Of a stretch of 64,000 nt of DNA, positions 24,316 to 35,692 are shown one piece after another. The stretch's first letter is position 1; each line of letters starts with the position of its first letter. Below the pieces are notes generated by a model that was not told where the DNA came from, ran no database searches, and was given only the letters and a program-made list of their open reading frames with translations. A program made the translations under genes and the position numbers. Origin of the DNA: Eulemur rufifrons (Eukaryota > Chordata > Mammalia > Primates > Lemuridae); assembly GCF_041146395.1 (NCBI RefSeq), contig NC_090997.1:30917501-30981500 (forward strand), written 5' to 3'.

Positions 24316-24869
24316 TTACAGGGGAATTTGTTGAAACTGCAGATTTTTGTACCCAATTTAGATCTACTGAATAACAACCTCTGGGGGCTACGTAAGTATT
24401 GTGTGCTTTTTGGTTTTTTGTTTGTTTTTTAGCAAGTTAAACTTTCCAACTTGGTCTAACGCATGCTAAATTTGAGAATTAGTATTCAAGTAGCCCTAGC
24501 TGCTTTTTATTTTCTAAACTTCTATTACCTAAGTGCAAAATCAAATAGCCAAACTGAGTGTGTAAATTTAATATTACATTTGTTTGAGTTCTGTGGATTA
24601 TTCAAGGCCTCTTTTCCAAGTAAATGCATGAACTATGAAATCATGAACATCCTTAGCACCTCTAGGGCCTCAGCTGTTGTTGAGCCTGTTAGGAAACCTG
24701 GCCACAGTGAAACTTGATGGTAATGATGTCCTGTACATACCAAAGTGATGAGAAGTCACTGGACAGACCATCCTTTGGCTGGAAGTTCACCATGGCCTTG
24801 CCGTCCAGTACATGTGATGAATTTTCCCAGACTAATCAAATAAATAGCAACCATAGTGGATTGGTGCAT

Positions 24870-25060
24870 AATAATCATTCATCCATTCACTCTTTCACTC
24901 ACTTGCTCATTCATTCACTTATTATTAATATATTTATATGTCCATTTATTCAAAAACTATTCATTGGGTACCTACACTGTTGGGCACTTTGTTATGTACT
25001 AAAGGCACAAATAGTGAAAAAGGTACAGAATTTATAATCTGAAGAGAAAAAATGTGAGAG
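24870..25060 (-). mobile_element. LINE-2 3' end
   Basis: TCATTCATCCATTCAC, TTCATTGGGTACCTACACTG and TTGGGCACTTTGTTATGTAC are the L2 tail read in reverse. The tail region has become ATTC/ACTC-rich. Confidence 0.6.
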
Positions 25061-26084
25061 ATGTAGCCACAAAGTCAAATAAAGACCATGATCTTCATTA
25101 GCAAAGGGCTGTGACTGAGCTAAGCAGTTATGGAAGGTTAATTAGCAACTTACCTATTCAGCAAAGGAAATAGTACCCTGATTGTCTGGAAAAGATAATT
25201 TAGTACCTAATGTTTGCTCCAGTCACAGCTGATACCATTGGGGAAATTAGTTTAACAGTGCTATAAACATATTTCCTGTATTCTTACTATTAGAGAGAGA
25301 AAATTATCCTGAAATGTAATTAAAGTAACATGGTGATTTAATTTTAGGCATAAAAGGATATAAAAAATTAGCTTTCCATATCTTCTATTAATTTTAAATA
25401 AAAATCATTATTGGAGTATTTTTAGACAAGACTAGAAAAATGAAAAAAAAAAACCCTTTTAATTATGAAGTTGGAAAATAATCTTTGAATGAGCCATTTG
25501 TTTAAGTCCCTGTCTGGAGTCCATTTCCCTGTAAGTAATTTGTAGTTGTGGCCCCTTTTTCTTGGCCCTAAATTTTCATTTCTTCAGCTTCTTCAAGGAC
25601 TTAAACAATTACACCCTCCCTCCCCTGTTTTTTCAGTCTTGCCCTCCCCGTGGGGCTTTTCCCTCTTTTGCTAGCAAAGATCTTGAACTATCTCTTAAAA
25701 ATAAAAAAAAAAACTCCTTTTAACCTATTTGAATTTTCTGCCATTTTCACAGGCTTGTGTCATCTGTCCTATTCTCTTTACCCTTCTTCAAGGTCAATGG
25801 CTTATCGTAATGAGCACCGGAAACATCTAGCAACTTCATATCATTTCCATTATCTATTCTGGAGAGAGAGAGAAACAGTAGACTGACCCCATATCTTATA
25901 TGCTTATTGAATGGTTTATTTGAAGATTGTGAATTTCTTAGATACAGAGACTTAATTTAATTCATCCTCCACCTCCCATCGCCACCTCTAACCCCATCCC
26001 AAACCTGTACCTACCTTTGCATACAGCAAGTGATGCAAAAAGACTTGGGGAATTTGATTTGTTGATAGTGCTCATAACCAACAT

Positions 26085-26430
26085 GTATGAAAAATATTTT
26101 GTGTGCAAGTCACTATGCTGGGCTCTGAGGACACACAAATAAATAAACAAGGATCCTTCCCTTAAGAAATTATGGTTAATGATGAAAACAGAAAAGTGAA
26201 GAGATGTTTACAGTTAAAAAGCAGAAGAATACATACAGGGCAGAAACTATCAGACTAGGGAACCCAGGGAAGGTCTCTCAGAAAAGATGATGCCTGAATT
26301 GATTCCTGAAGGTATTAGCTTATTAAATGTTGAGTGGGTGGTTGGGGGCACAGGGGAAGGAAGTTTTCAAAACAGAACAAGCATGTGTACAGTGATATGG
26401 AGGGCAGTGGCAGAGCTCCCAGTTTGCTGA
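26085..26430 (-). mobile_element. LINE-2 3' region
   Basis: AAGTCACTATGCTGGGCTCT, GAGGACACACAAATAAATAA and CAGGGAAGGTCTCTCAGAAA are antisense L2 landmarks. The right part (from about 26205) is also the left arm of an inverted duplication. Confidence 0.55.
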
Positions 26431-26475
26431 GAATAGATACTAGGTTCAAGGGTAGAGATGGCAGGCAGCCTGGGT
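26205..26475 (+). repeat. Left arm of inverted duplication
   Basis: It matches the reverse complement of 27137-27411. Shared runs include CTATCAGACTAGGG, GGTCTCTCAGAAAAGATGAT, GAATTGATTCCTGAAGGTAT, TTGCTGAGAATAG and GCAGGCAGCCTGGGTT. Most positions agree, including L2-derived bases that have drifted from the family pattern. Confidence 0.85.
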
Positions 26476-26585
26476 TCAGGGGTCTGGGGTGGAGGTGGTG
26501 GGCCACCTGAGTTCAGGGGTCAGGGGGTGGAGGTGGCGGGCAGCCTGGGTTCAGGGGTCAGGGGGTAGAAGCAGTGGGCAGCCCC
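26437..26585 (+). repeat. G-rich minisatellite, about 37-38 bp period, about 4 units
   Basis: Units begin GGTTCARGGGT and end GGCAGCCTG or a variant (GGCCACCTGA, GGCAGCCCC). The middle two units differ at a handful of positions. The other arm of the inverted duplication has only one unit, so the expansion happened after the duplication or was lost there. Confidence 0.75.
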
Positions 26586-27136
26586 AAGATAAAGGTAGGA
26601 ATCCAGGCCAGAGAGACCATAAGAATTTGGACAGTGGGAGTGGGACAAAGAGGTTTGGAGAGGTTAGAGAAGTGTCTGTGACCTAAAACCAGCAGAACTT
26701 GGTGACCAATGGGACATGAAGCAGAGGAAGGGAGAAGAGTTGAGGATGACTCTCAGATGGCTCTGTGCAACACTTTATGCAGGCTCTTGTTCCATTCTGA
26801 AAGGAAATTTAACTGATGTCTTTTTGATTAAACATAAAAATTAATGACTCTCATGCTCTGAGAACCTATAATTATTGAAATGATTAAAGATGTAACTTCT
26901 TCTTTCCAAAACTCTTCACTTTTTAGTTGCTACTGTGTTTATTAACAAAGGTACTGGTAGTGATGTTTATTAGGCCAAACTACTTTCTGATTTGGTACAA
27001 ATAGTAGACTAAACCACAAATGATAATGAATATTTAGCATTTAGATATCTATATGCAAATTAAATTGGCACCCAGAAGATGAAAGTTTCAGCTGATGTTG
27101 AAAGCTATATATCATTCTGTGTCTATAATTGTAGCT

Positions 27137-27411
27137 AACCCAGGCTGCCTGCAACCTCCACCCCTGAACCTAGGCTCTATTCTCAGCAAGTTAGGTGCTC
27201 TATCATCCCCTCCATATCATTGCACACACTGCGTGTTCTGTTTTGCAAACTTCCTCCCCCTCTGCCCCCACCCACCCACCCAACCTTTAATAGGCTAATA
27301 CCTTCAGGAATCAATTCGGGCATCATCTTTTCTGAGAGACCTCCCCTAGGTCCCCTAGTCTGATAGCTTCCGCCCTGTATATATTGTTTTTGAAATGTCT
27401 AATTGTTTACA
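27137..27411 (-). repeat. Right arm of inverted duplication
   Basis: The reverse complement of this segment matches 26205-26475; the spacer between arms is about 660 bp. It does not continue into the L2 3' end that flanks the left arm. The similarity therefore stops inside the L2, and the copy looks like a duplication and not an independent L2 insertion. Confidence 0.85.
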
Positions 27412-27935
27412 GTAATAATCAGAATGGGAAATTTGATCATGGGAGGCCTTCAGTAGAGAAGAGTTCTGAACGGGATTTTGTGAAGGTGGTGTGTTCTCTA
27501 CACATATGGAGAGAAAGCTGAGAGGCACGGTGGACAGCAGCTCATACATTGAGGAAGGGGTAGTAAATTTGTTCAAAGGCACAACCAACATATTTAGTAG
27601 TGAAAATAATGACAATTATTTGATAATGTAGGAAATTCCTGTAGTAATGAAGGTCATTCTTGGTAATGTAGGAAAGACTGGCTAGTGAATAATATTAAAG
27701 TCCGGCCTAAGAAGATGGGGTTTAGCAATAAGATTTTTCAGTTTACTTAGATGTTTTAATAGCTTTGTCTGGAAGAAAGTGAAGTGTTTTGGGATATTTT
27801 TACTTTTTAGCTCATGAATTCTGGCTATATAAAAGATATTTATTTACCTCACAAAGTAATCACAAAGTGGTTTTCAGAACTAAGCAAACAGAGATGCCTG
27901 TTGAAATTTATTGCTTCAATATCATGGGATGTTGC

Positions 27936-27988
27936 AACACACATACACACACACACACACGCACATACGCGCGCACACACACATACAC
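27936..27988. repeat. (CA)n repeat with CGCGCG core
   Basis: ACACACATACACACAC leads to ACGCACATACGCGCGCACAC and ACACATACACC. The alternating purine-pyrimidine run with a CG core is a candidate for Z-DNA. Confidence 0.9.
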
Positions 27989-29785
27989 CCCATCCTTGCT
28001 TGTTTGTATTTTTATATTGCATTTAAAAATTTTCTTTATGTCCTAGGATTATCACGAGTTTTGACAATTTCTATGCTAATATTGGATAGGTACAGAGCAG
28101 ATATAAATAATGAACAATAATCTAATAAGATTAAGACCAGGTACCTAGAATACTCTTTAATACAACTAAAAACAAACACTTGTATTCATTATTCTAGCTC
28201 AGATTTTTATATCACTAATATTGCATTTTTTAGTGGAAATTTTAGGTTCTTCCTGGAACATTTAAAATATGCCAGTTGGAGTATTTTAATATGACAAAGT
28301 CTGGAAGTCCCTTTAGTTCATAAATGAATATTTTAGCTTTCCTAATTTTTCACCACAAACTGTTATAGTCAAGAGTTTAAAATTTAATTTACCATTTTAT
28401 ATGATGATGCATATAAAATCATCAGGATGTAAAAACCGACCCAAATCTCAAAGCTATGTGAGCGTGCTTTAATTGAAGACAATTGTATTCTGTCCAAGAA
28501 AGAGGATTTTTTTTGCTTTCCTTGCTTATCATTATTAAATGTCATCATCTAGTATATGCATCTATTATGCCCATCCAGATTTTCTATGAGAGTAAGAAAA
28601 ATATTAGCAAGTATATTAACTATTTGATGCTGCTAACATACTTATAAATAAAAAATATCCACTGAATATTTGCTCCCCTGTTGCCTTATTTTAAAAAGTA
28701 TCTAAGCTCTAAGCTTGTTAACTTAAAAGTAGATATTTTCCTGACCCCAATTTTGCTTATAGTTTGAGATTAACCTTTTTCTTTATCAAAATCTTCATTT
28801 CTGTTTGTTTCTGTTCATATGACCCTGCTCTCATAGCTGCTAATCAGTTGTAAAAGTCACTGATATTGTCTGTCCAAATATGTTAAGTCTCAGTTTCGCC
28901 ATAGAAGATTACAGTACCTTTCTGACCTCCATAAGGGCCTCATTTAATCTTAGGGAACAGTTCAGATACCCAGCAGTTTTGTTCTCCTGTGTTTTAACCA
29001 TACTACACACTGCATTTCAAGTGAAATGTGAAGTGAATCTCAGGGTCTCTCAGGAATCCAAATGGAATTTGCATTGAGTCTTTGAAAGAAAGTGGAATCA
29101 CATTTTCTCTGAGTTAGCTATTTGAATTCCTGCCTTATATAAATACTAGAAGCTGACCCTGATGTCCTCTAACATTAAAGCAAAAGAGGACACTAAGAAG
29201 CGATTTCACTTTAAAAGCTGTAGCTGGTAATGAGAATTAAATACTACATTCTGTTTCATTTTATCTTTGGGAATGTTCAATAATGTTTAAAGATAGGTCA
29301 TGTTAATGCCACTTACCACATCATGAGATTAGAGTATCTGTGATTCAGATTAAGTTATACATGATGACCAGCTTAATAAGAATAATACAAATGTATCTCT
29401 GGATTTAAACATGTCAAATGAGTGACAATATTGCTAGATGAACAGCTTTAAGCCAAATGTCTTCGCTGGAAGAAAGCATTTTTTTAAAGTAACTTCTAGA
29501 TCATGTATGAATTAATTAACTTTTGCTGAAAGTACATTGCATTTTTGGTGATTTTTGAGGATTATAGCTTCTCTGGTGTGGTTAAATGAAAAGCATTTTC
29601 TGCATATAAATGCAATATATCTAACTAATCATGTCCATGTGCTTGAGACAATTTGTTTTAATATATTCTACTTTTCTACATAAAGGCAAGAATAATTCTA
29701 ATTCCAAAGTCATCTCTAATAGCATAATAGCACCACTACATGCTTTTCTTAAGGCTAAATTCTGGAGCTATTACATTACAAAATT

Positions 29786-29805
29786 AGAGAGAGAGAGAGA
29801 GTGAG
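29786..29805. repeat. (GA)n simple repeat
   Basis: Run of GA dinucleotides ending in GTGAGC. Confidence 0.9.
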
Positions 29806-30204
29806 CATACAAGAGAGCTGCTGCAGATGCTGAAAAATCTGGATATACCCAAAACCTTGGAATTGTTTCCTAGAATTATTTAATACAAAAATATATTCAT
29901 TATAGCTGAAAAATTATAGTCTTCCTTCAAAATACCCTAGGTAAAAGATATAGATCCTTAAACATTTATGAGTTTTTAAAAATGAAACAGTTGTAGTAAT
30001 TCATAAGGATAGAAAAAGTAAAAACATAATTATGTTGGTATTAAAACCAGATATTCTGTGGCCTCATTTACATAGTTAGATTTAGATAATTTAGGTAAAA
30101 ATAGGTTATTTTCTTGAATTACTCACTGAATGACTTCTGACTTGAACACATTGCCTCAGCTTTATCAGTTATTTTCTGATCTTCTATTTTACTCTGTGAT
30201 GCTT

Positions 30205-30207
<3 letters not shown>

Positions 30208-30238
<31 letters not shown>

Positions 30239-30250
30239 CACACACACACG
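30208..30250. repeat. (CA)n simple repeat
   Basis: Two CA runs separated by CTCT. Confidence 0.9.
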
Positions 30251-30559
30251 TAAAACTTACTAGCGTAGGAGCGCAGCTTACCTGAGTTTTGCTACTTTGA
30301 GTACCAGAATCATGAGTAAAATAAGTCACCTAGTTCAAGTATTATTAATTTGGGACTCTATAAAGACAGCAAAAGAATTTTTTTGAGAGTGAATCATACT
30401 ATGAGATATAAACTCATTATATATTAACTTGGAATGGCATTGGCTCCAAACAAGTTACTATAAATTTCTTATTCTACTTAAAAAATTTAAAATAACACTA
30501 TATTTTCAATGTCAGGTCATTAAACAAAGGACATTTTTTCACATGAAATGATAAGTTTT

Positions 30560-30870
30560 TTTTTTTAATTTTTTTTTATTTCACCTTATTGTTGTGGGGG
30601 ATACAGAATTGCAGGTTACATACGTTGCCCATGTACCACCTTTCCCCCCAAGTCAGAGCTCCAGGCGTGTCTGTTCCCCAGATAGTGCGCATTGCACCCA
30701 TCATGTAGGTATATATCCCTCCCTTCCCCACACCCCCCCTTCCCGAGTCAGTACCTTCAAGCGTTACCATTCCTCAAATGGTGCGCAATGCACTCATTGT
30801 GTAGGCATACACCCATCCCCTCCCCCACCCCCCACCTCAGTCTGATATCCGATTAGTGTCGTTCCCAGAT
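30560..30870 (-). mobile_element. Young strepsirrhine LINE-1 3' fragment
   Basis: An A-rich tail (T-rich on the + strand, 30560-30590) is followed by GTGGGGGATACAGAATTGC, GGTTACATACGTTGCCCATG and AAGTCAGAGCTCCAGG, reverse complement of a lemur-type LINE-1 3' end. Two related ~90-bp units lie in tandem inside it. CACATGAAATGATAAGTTTT flanks it exactly on both sides (30540-30559, 30871-30890). The empty site reads GTTTT|AAAAA, a canonical LINE-1 endonuclease target. It carries only part of the 3'UTR and no coding sequence. Confidence 0.88.
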
Positions 30871-31064
30871 CACATGAAATGATAAGTTTTAAAAATTTTG
30901 ATTAAAAATATTATAGATGTCTAATATTATCTCATTTCAATGAAAAGTTCATCAGTGCCAATTACCTGTCTGAGAACTGATATTTGAAAACTTCTTAATT
31001 AACTTAATTTTAAGTAGCTAGATCTATGTTGTGTGCAATTTTGATATCAATGTTAAATTCCTTC

Positions 31065-31253
31065 CAATGGTTCACCACTGGGGAAATTTTGCTTCCCAGG
31101 GGACATCTGCCAATGTCTGGAGACATTTTTGGTTGTCATGACTAGGGTGAGGTGCCAGAGGCATCTAGTGGGTAGAGCCCTGAGCTGTTGCCACATAGCC
31201 TACAATGCATGGTATAGTCCCCCACAACAAAATGACAAGGTTGAAAAACCATT
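31065..31253 (+). mobile_element. MER20 DNA transposon
   Basis: CAATGGTTCACCACTGGGG, ACATCTGCCAATGTCTGGAG, ACATTTTTGGTTGTCATGAC, GGCATCTAGTGGGTAGAG and CCCCCACAACAAAATGACAA follow the MER20 order closely. Confidence 0.88.
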
Positions 31254-33060
31254 TTAAGTCCTTTCTAAAGTTTAACCTAAGGAACTGGTAAGATTGTATA
31301 GTCATATTAACTAAAAGAATAACAGCTTCTGTTCTGATTGGGCCTAAATGTCATTGCTTTCTAAGTGTTCAGATTCTAAAACTTACCTGTGTCCAGTGTG
31401 GATTCCCTTATAAATATGGCAATTACATGTTTCGAAGACCCCTGCTATGTTATTGTTAATGGAAAGTTCTCTTTTGCTTATGCATTAGTGCAAAGTTTCT
31501 TTTAAGTAAAGCCTCCATCCATGGTATCCTAGGAAGGCTTTGCTCCTTTTCAACATGTTCTACAATGTGGTGGCCTTCCTTGTTCCTCACTATGCTGTAT
31601 TGCTACTTACTACTGAGCGCTTATTGATTATTTTTTTTCCAAAATATAAACATTCTGAATACATTTGTGTTTAACAAATGGGATGTGAAATGTGGTCCTA
31701 ATCTCCCCAGTGTAATACCACACGCTGGAGCGAGACTGTGCAAGGGTGAGACTGTGCAATGATTCTGCTTAACCATTCCTCACTCAGTACCATGTAAGCT
31801 GTACTAAGTAAGCCAGGCTTAGTGCCATCACTCACAGAGATTTGCATACAGAATATGAACGTGTAAGTCCTTTTTTTCTTTATGTGACTATCTGCGATGC
31901 TTGCATAAACATTCTTATAGAACAAGATAGGAAAAAGCAGAATAATTCCCAATGTTGAAAATGGTTTTAAAGTCTATTTTGCAAATCTCATTATTGTAGT
32001 AGATTTAGACACACCTGTCATGTACACTTAAACAAATTAACTAATAATATCTCCTATGAAACACAACTCCTACTGGTCTCTCTCTAGATATTATTTTAAC
32101 TTTTATTAGGGATGCCCACATTACAAAGGAGTATGTCTGAATGTGTTTCCCTTTGTTGTAGTGTAGAAATCCCTGTAAATCATTCTGTGTACAGCTATAA
32201 TTTTTTAAATGTATGTCATATATTAACTTTTTTATTAATCTTCTTTTCTTACTTTTGGGTTTTGATTGTTTTTTCCCTTTACATTCTGTGAAATACACAT
32301 ATTAGTCGTTATTTACCTGGAGGGTTGCAACTGGATACATAATAACTAAAAAATAAAAATCAAAAACCATTTGTTCCAATCCATAAAATGTTGACTAGGA
32401 AAATAGTGTCTTGAAAATGAATCTCAAAAAGTTATTTATACTCTGAAGCATGAATAACCTCCAACAAATACTGTGTATTTTATGCTTCTGTTTATGCTGT
32501 TGTACAATTGAGAAGTACATCCAATTTAGTGCAGTGTATATCAGGTTCTTTATACTCAGCATGATAACCAAGAGACAAGAGTGTTCACAGTTATGAATGT
32601 CAGAATCCAGCATAAAAAATGAAAAATGCATGCTTGCCTAGACTGGTATTTTTTTTCTCTGACTGTTTTTACTTAAAAACAGTCAGAATTTCTTTTGTTT
32701 TAGGAAAGACACAGAGAGAGAGAGAGGTAAGGGGGAAGAAAAACAAAAACTAGGTTCTCCCATTTTGTAATTAGTAACTGGAAAATTTTTACTCAAGTGA
32801 AACAGCTGGCTTTCATCTGTTTTAAATGCTTTTTTGTTGTATGGGTCAACAAGAACATAAGCAGACCTATCCCCAGTCACACATTGCTTCTTATTTCAAA
32901 TAAGGTAAGGGTTTGATACTATTCCAATTGCTAGAACTTTTTAAAAACACAGCTTAAAAATTTTTATAATAATTCCAGAAAGAGAAGTTCTGTTAAATTT
33001 TTGCCCTGTAAGTGTTTTAAATTCAATTTTCTTCTTAGAAAAGGTGTAGATTTAATAGAA

Positions 33061-33079
33061 GGGAGGGAGGGAGAGAGGG
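33061..33079 (+). other. Candidate G-quadruplex motif
   Basis: GGGAGGGAGGGAGAGAGGG has four G3 tracts with loops of 1, 1 and 5 nt on the ADGRB3 sense strand, so it would also be present in the pre-mRNA. Confidence 0.6.
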
Positions 33080-33779
33080 AAGAAGGAAGGGATAGGCCTG
33101 TTAAGTCCCAGCTGCAGGCCTGACAAGCACCCCAGGTACTTGGGGACCATGGATGTGTTGTTATGATCCCGGAAGCAGTAGATAAAGCATTTCCTAAATA
33201 TTAAAATGAGATTGCGTTTCCTGCATTGTTTCTCAGATTAAGGGCAGTTAATCTGACTATTTTTAGTGGTTTCTATAATGTCTGACAACTCCTCTCCCCA
33301 CTCTATGCATACACACAAATAATCTAAAATACTTCCACAGTGAAAAACGGCTGAAATGAATATTGTGGTTCAGTAGGAGGTAATGTATATAGCATGTATG
33401 GATTGCTGGTCTTTAAAGCTCTATAATGTAATAAAATGAAATTTTGTCTAAAATTTTTCTTAAAACAATTTTATTTCTTTGTTTTTACTCAGAAGATTAT
33501 CTTGAGAACTAGAATACCCTTAGGGCTATAAATGCAAAATTAGACACAGTAAGTGTCATGTGTTCTACAGAACAGTGACAGGAGAGAAAAATACAGGAGA
33601 CTGAAATGAATAGGCACAGAACTGTGCCTATTCCAGGTGAGAAACCCTGGAAATTAGTTTTTGTTTGGATTTTTACTTACCATTTATATGTTTCTTATAA
33701 AAGTAGACTATTAAAGAAATAAATTTTAACTTCTATTTGTTTTTTTTATCATAATGTACAAGAAACATTGATATGTCCT

Positions 33780-33802
33780 ATGTGCAGGGCACTGTTCTAA
33801 AT

Positions 33803-33847
<45 letters not shown>

Positions 33848-34000
33848 TACACACATATATATACACACACACACATAATCTCATAACGTCCTATACAATA
33901 GCATGTCTCCATTTTACACAATAGGAAATGAGTGCAGAGAGTTATAAAATTTACACCTGGACAGTCTACTGTAGTGTGAATGCTATATTGACTCCTAATA
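33780..34000 (-). repeat. MIR SINE (left, longer copy)
   Basis: GCAGGGCACTGTTCTAAATC, CATGTCTCCATTTTACACAA, GCAGAGAGTTATAAAATTTA and the TGTGAATGCTATATTGACTC end match antisense MIR. It is interrupted by the TA/CA microsatellite. Confidence 0.65.
33804..33878. repeat. (TA)n/(CA)n compound microsatellite
   Basis: About 30 bp of TA followed by CA and mixed CATA units, inside the left part of a MIR. Confidence 0.9.
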
Positions 34001-34221
34001 TATTAGGAGGCTATATACATATATATATTAGGAGACTATATATATATTAAGAGGCTATATATATTAGGAGGCATTAGGAGTCAATATATGTATATTAGGA
34101 GACTATATATATATATTAGGAAGGTATATACATATATATTAGGAGGCAATATAGCATTCACACTACAGTAGACTGTCCAGGTGTAAATTTTATAACTCTC
34201 TGCACTCTTTTCCTATTGTGT
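33916..34221. repeat. AT-rich near-perfect palindrome derived from a MIR
   Basis: Left arm 33916-34003 and right arm 34134-34221 are reverse complements over 88 bp, with two mismatches by my count. The 130-bp centre consists of shuffled ATATATTAGGAG/CTATATATA units and is itself largely self-complementary (for example CCTAATATATTAGG). The arm sequence is a MIR 3' half (CCATTTTACACAATAGGAAA ... AGTGCAGAGAG). Outside the right arm a TA run (34224-34242) followed by AAAGAATTTCC mirrors AAATCTTTATATA left of the other arm, with the CA repeat and adjoining bases missing. Confidence 0.9.
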
Positions 34222-35692
34222 AAGATATATATATATATATAAAGAATTTCCATCTTTAAAACATTTAAATGCAAAATTTGTATAGTCAGTTTGAGGTCTT
34301 CACATTCAATTCATTTTGCCATAATGAACTTGGCAAAGTGATTCCAAGCAACAGAGAGACACCTTTCCTAAAAGTCTTATAAAAAAGGGGATTAAATAAG
34401 TCAGTATGATAAGTATCCTAGAATAAGCCTGCAAAAATATTTCATATATGTATATTTTTGTACATTTTAAATGTTTTTAAGGTACACCTGAAACTCCTTT
34501 CAAGAAAGACCAGTGGTGTTTATGGTGTGTTTCAGCTTTTAAGAAGCAGTCGTTTTAATGCATGGCTATAGGAATCAGAGGTTGCTGGCATTGTGATTAA
34601 GGCCACATTCCCTGGGCTAACCAGGAGCTGAGGCATTCATGTCGCCACGAGTGTGAGATGTTGTTAAGGCATGGATCAGTGAGCAGCAGGGCCACAGAGG
34701 TAGAACGATGGAGCCCAAATGGAAAATAGAGCTTCAGTAATTTTATACTGATTACTTGGTAGAAAAGAGTCTACCTTGTGCCACATCTGATTTATGGAAC
34801 AGATTGGACTTGTAATGAGAGTCCAGATATAACCGACCTCTTTTGAAGGAAGTCACAACCTTTTCTTGATGTACTTCATGGGCAGACTCATGAATAAATT
34901 ATCACTGTGCAGCTTTTCATTTTATTCTGTAGCTCATTCTTATGTTTAGAATTATTCAAATTTCTCCATATGAATAGAAAACCATAGAATCAAAAGTGTA
35001 ATTTATTTCCTTCTTTTACTGCTCCTTTCCTACATATTTTTTGTTTTTTTTAAAGTCATTGTGTTATATTATATTTTCCTTCTCAATAATTCTAAGAGGG
35101 AAAATATACTTGGAATGAACTCATTTCCATGGTATTCCCAAAATGGAAATTTCAAAGGCTTAAATGTCCTCAAAAAAACGAACATAACGAATCTACTGAC
35201 CTCTGTAAGGAGGATGGCATAAACTTTTTTGCAGCATGTACATATGGCATTCAACCATACTGAACTTTAAAGAGAGTCCAAAAGTTTCTGGTGTATTGAA
35301 ATTGTTGTGTTCAGTTGAAAGAAGTTATAACAATGCAATTGTTACAGTATTTGCTGAAATGAAATTTAGACCATGCTAATATATAAAGAGAAGGTAATTT
35401 TCATCAAGCAAAGTACATATTAGAAAACCTATTTTAGATAGTTCCATTTCGATAACTATGTTTAACAAGTTAATTTTATAGATTTAATTATACATGTCAT
35501 AACTAGAGTATGCCAACTTTCTGTCTCAGTAATCACATTTTCTTAATATATTGGTTAAGGAAAAACAAGAAGTCACATTTGGCAATGAAACATTGGATAT
35601 TTATTAATTATGATAAATCTATGGCTTTAATCCAATTTTTAAACATATTTTATCATATCTTAAAGATTTTAAACTGTCGCTTTCATCCTTAG

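Noticed and set aside
26437..26585. CRISPR-like repeated units
   Set aside because: Head-to-tail 37-38-bp copies without unique spacers in a mammalian genome: a minisatellite.
27789..28120. Overlapping frames with His/Thr repeats
   Set aside because: They are translations of the CA microsatellite.
33804..34243. Palindrome as a DNA transposon with long inverted repeats
   Set aside because: The arms are MIR sequence, there is no target duplication outside, and the centre is scrambled AT units. An inverted duplication fits better.
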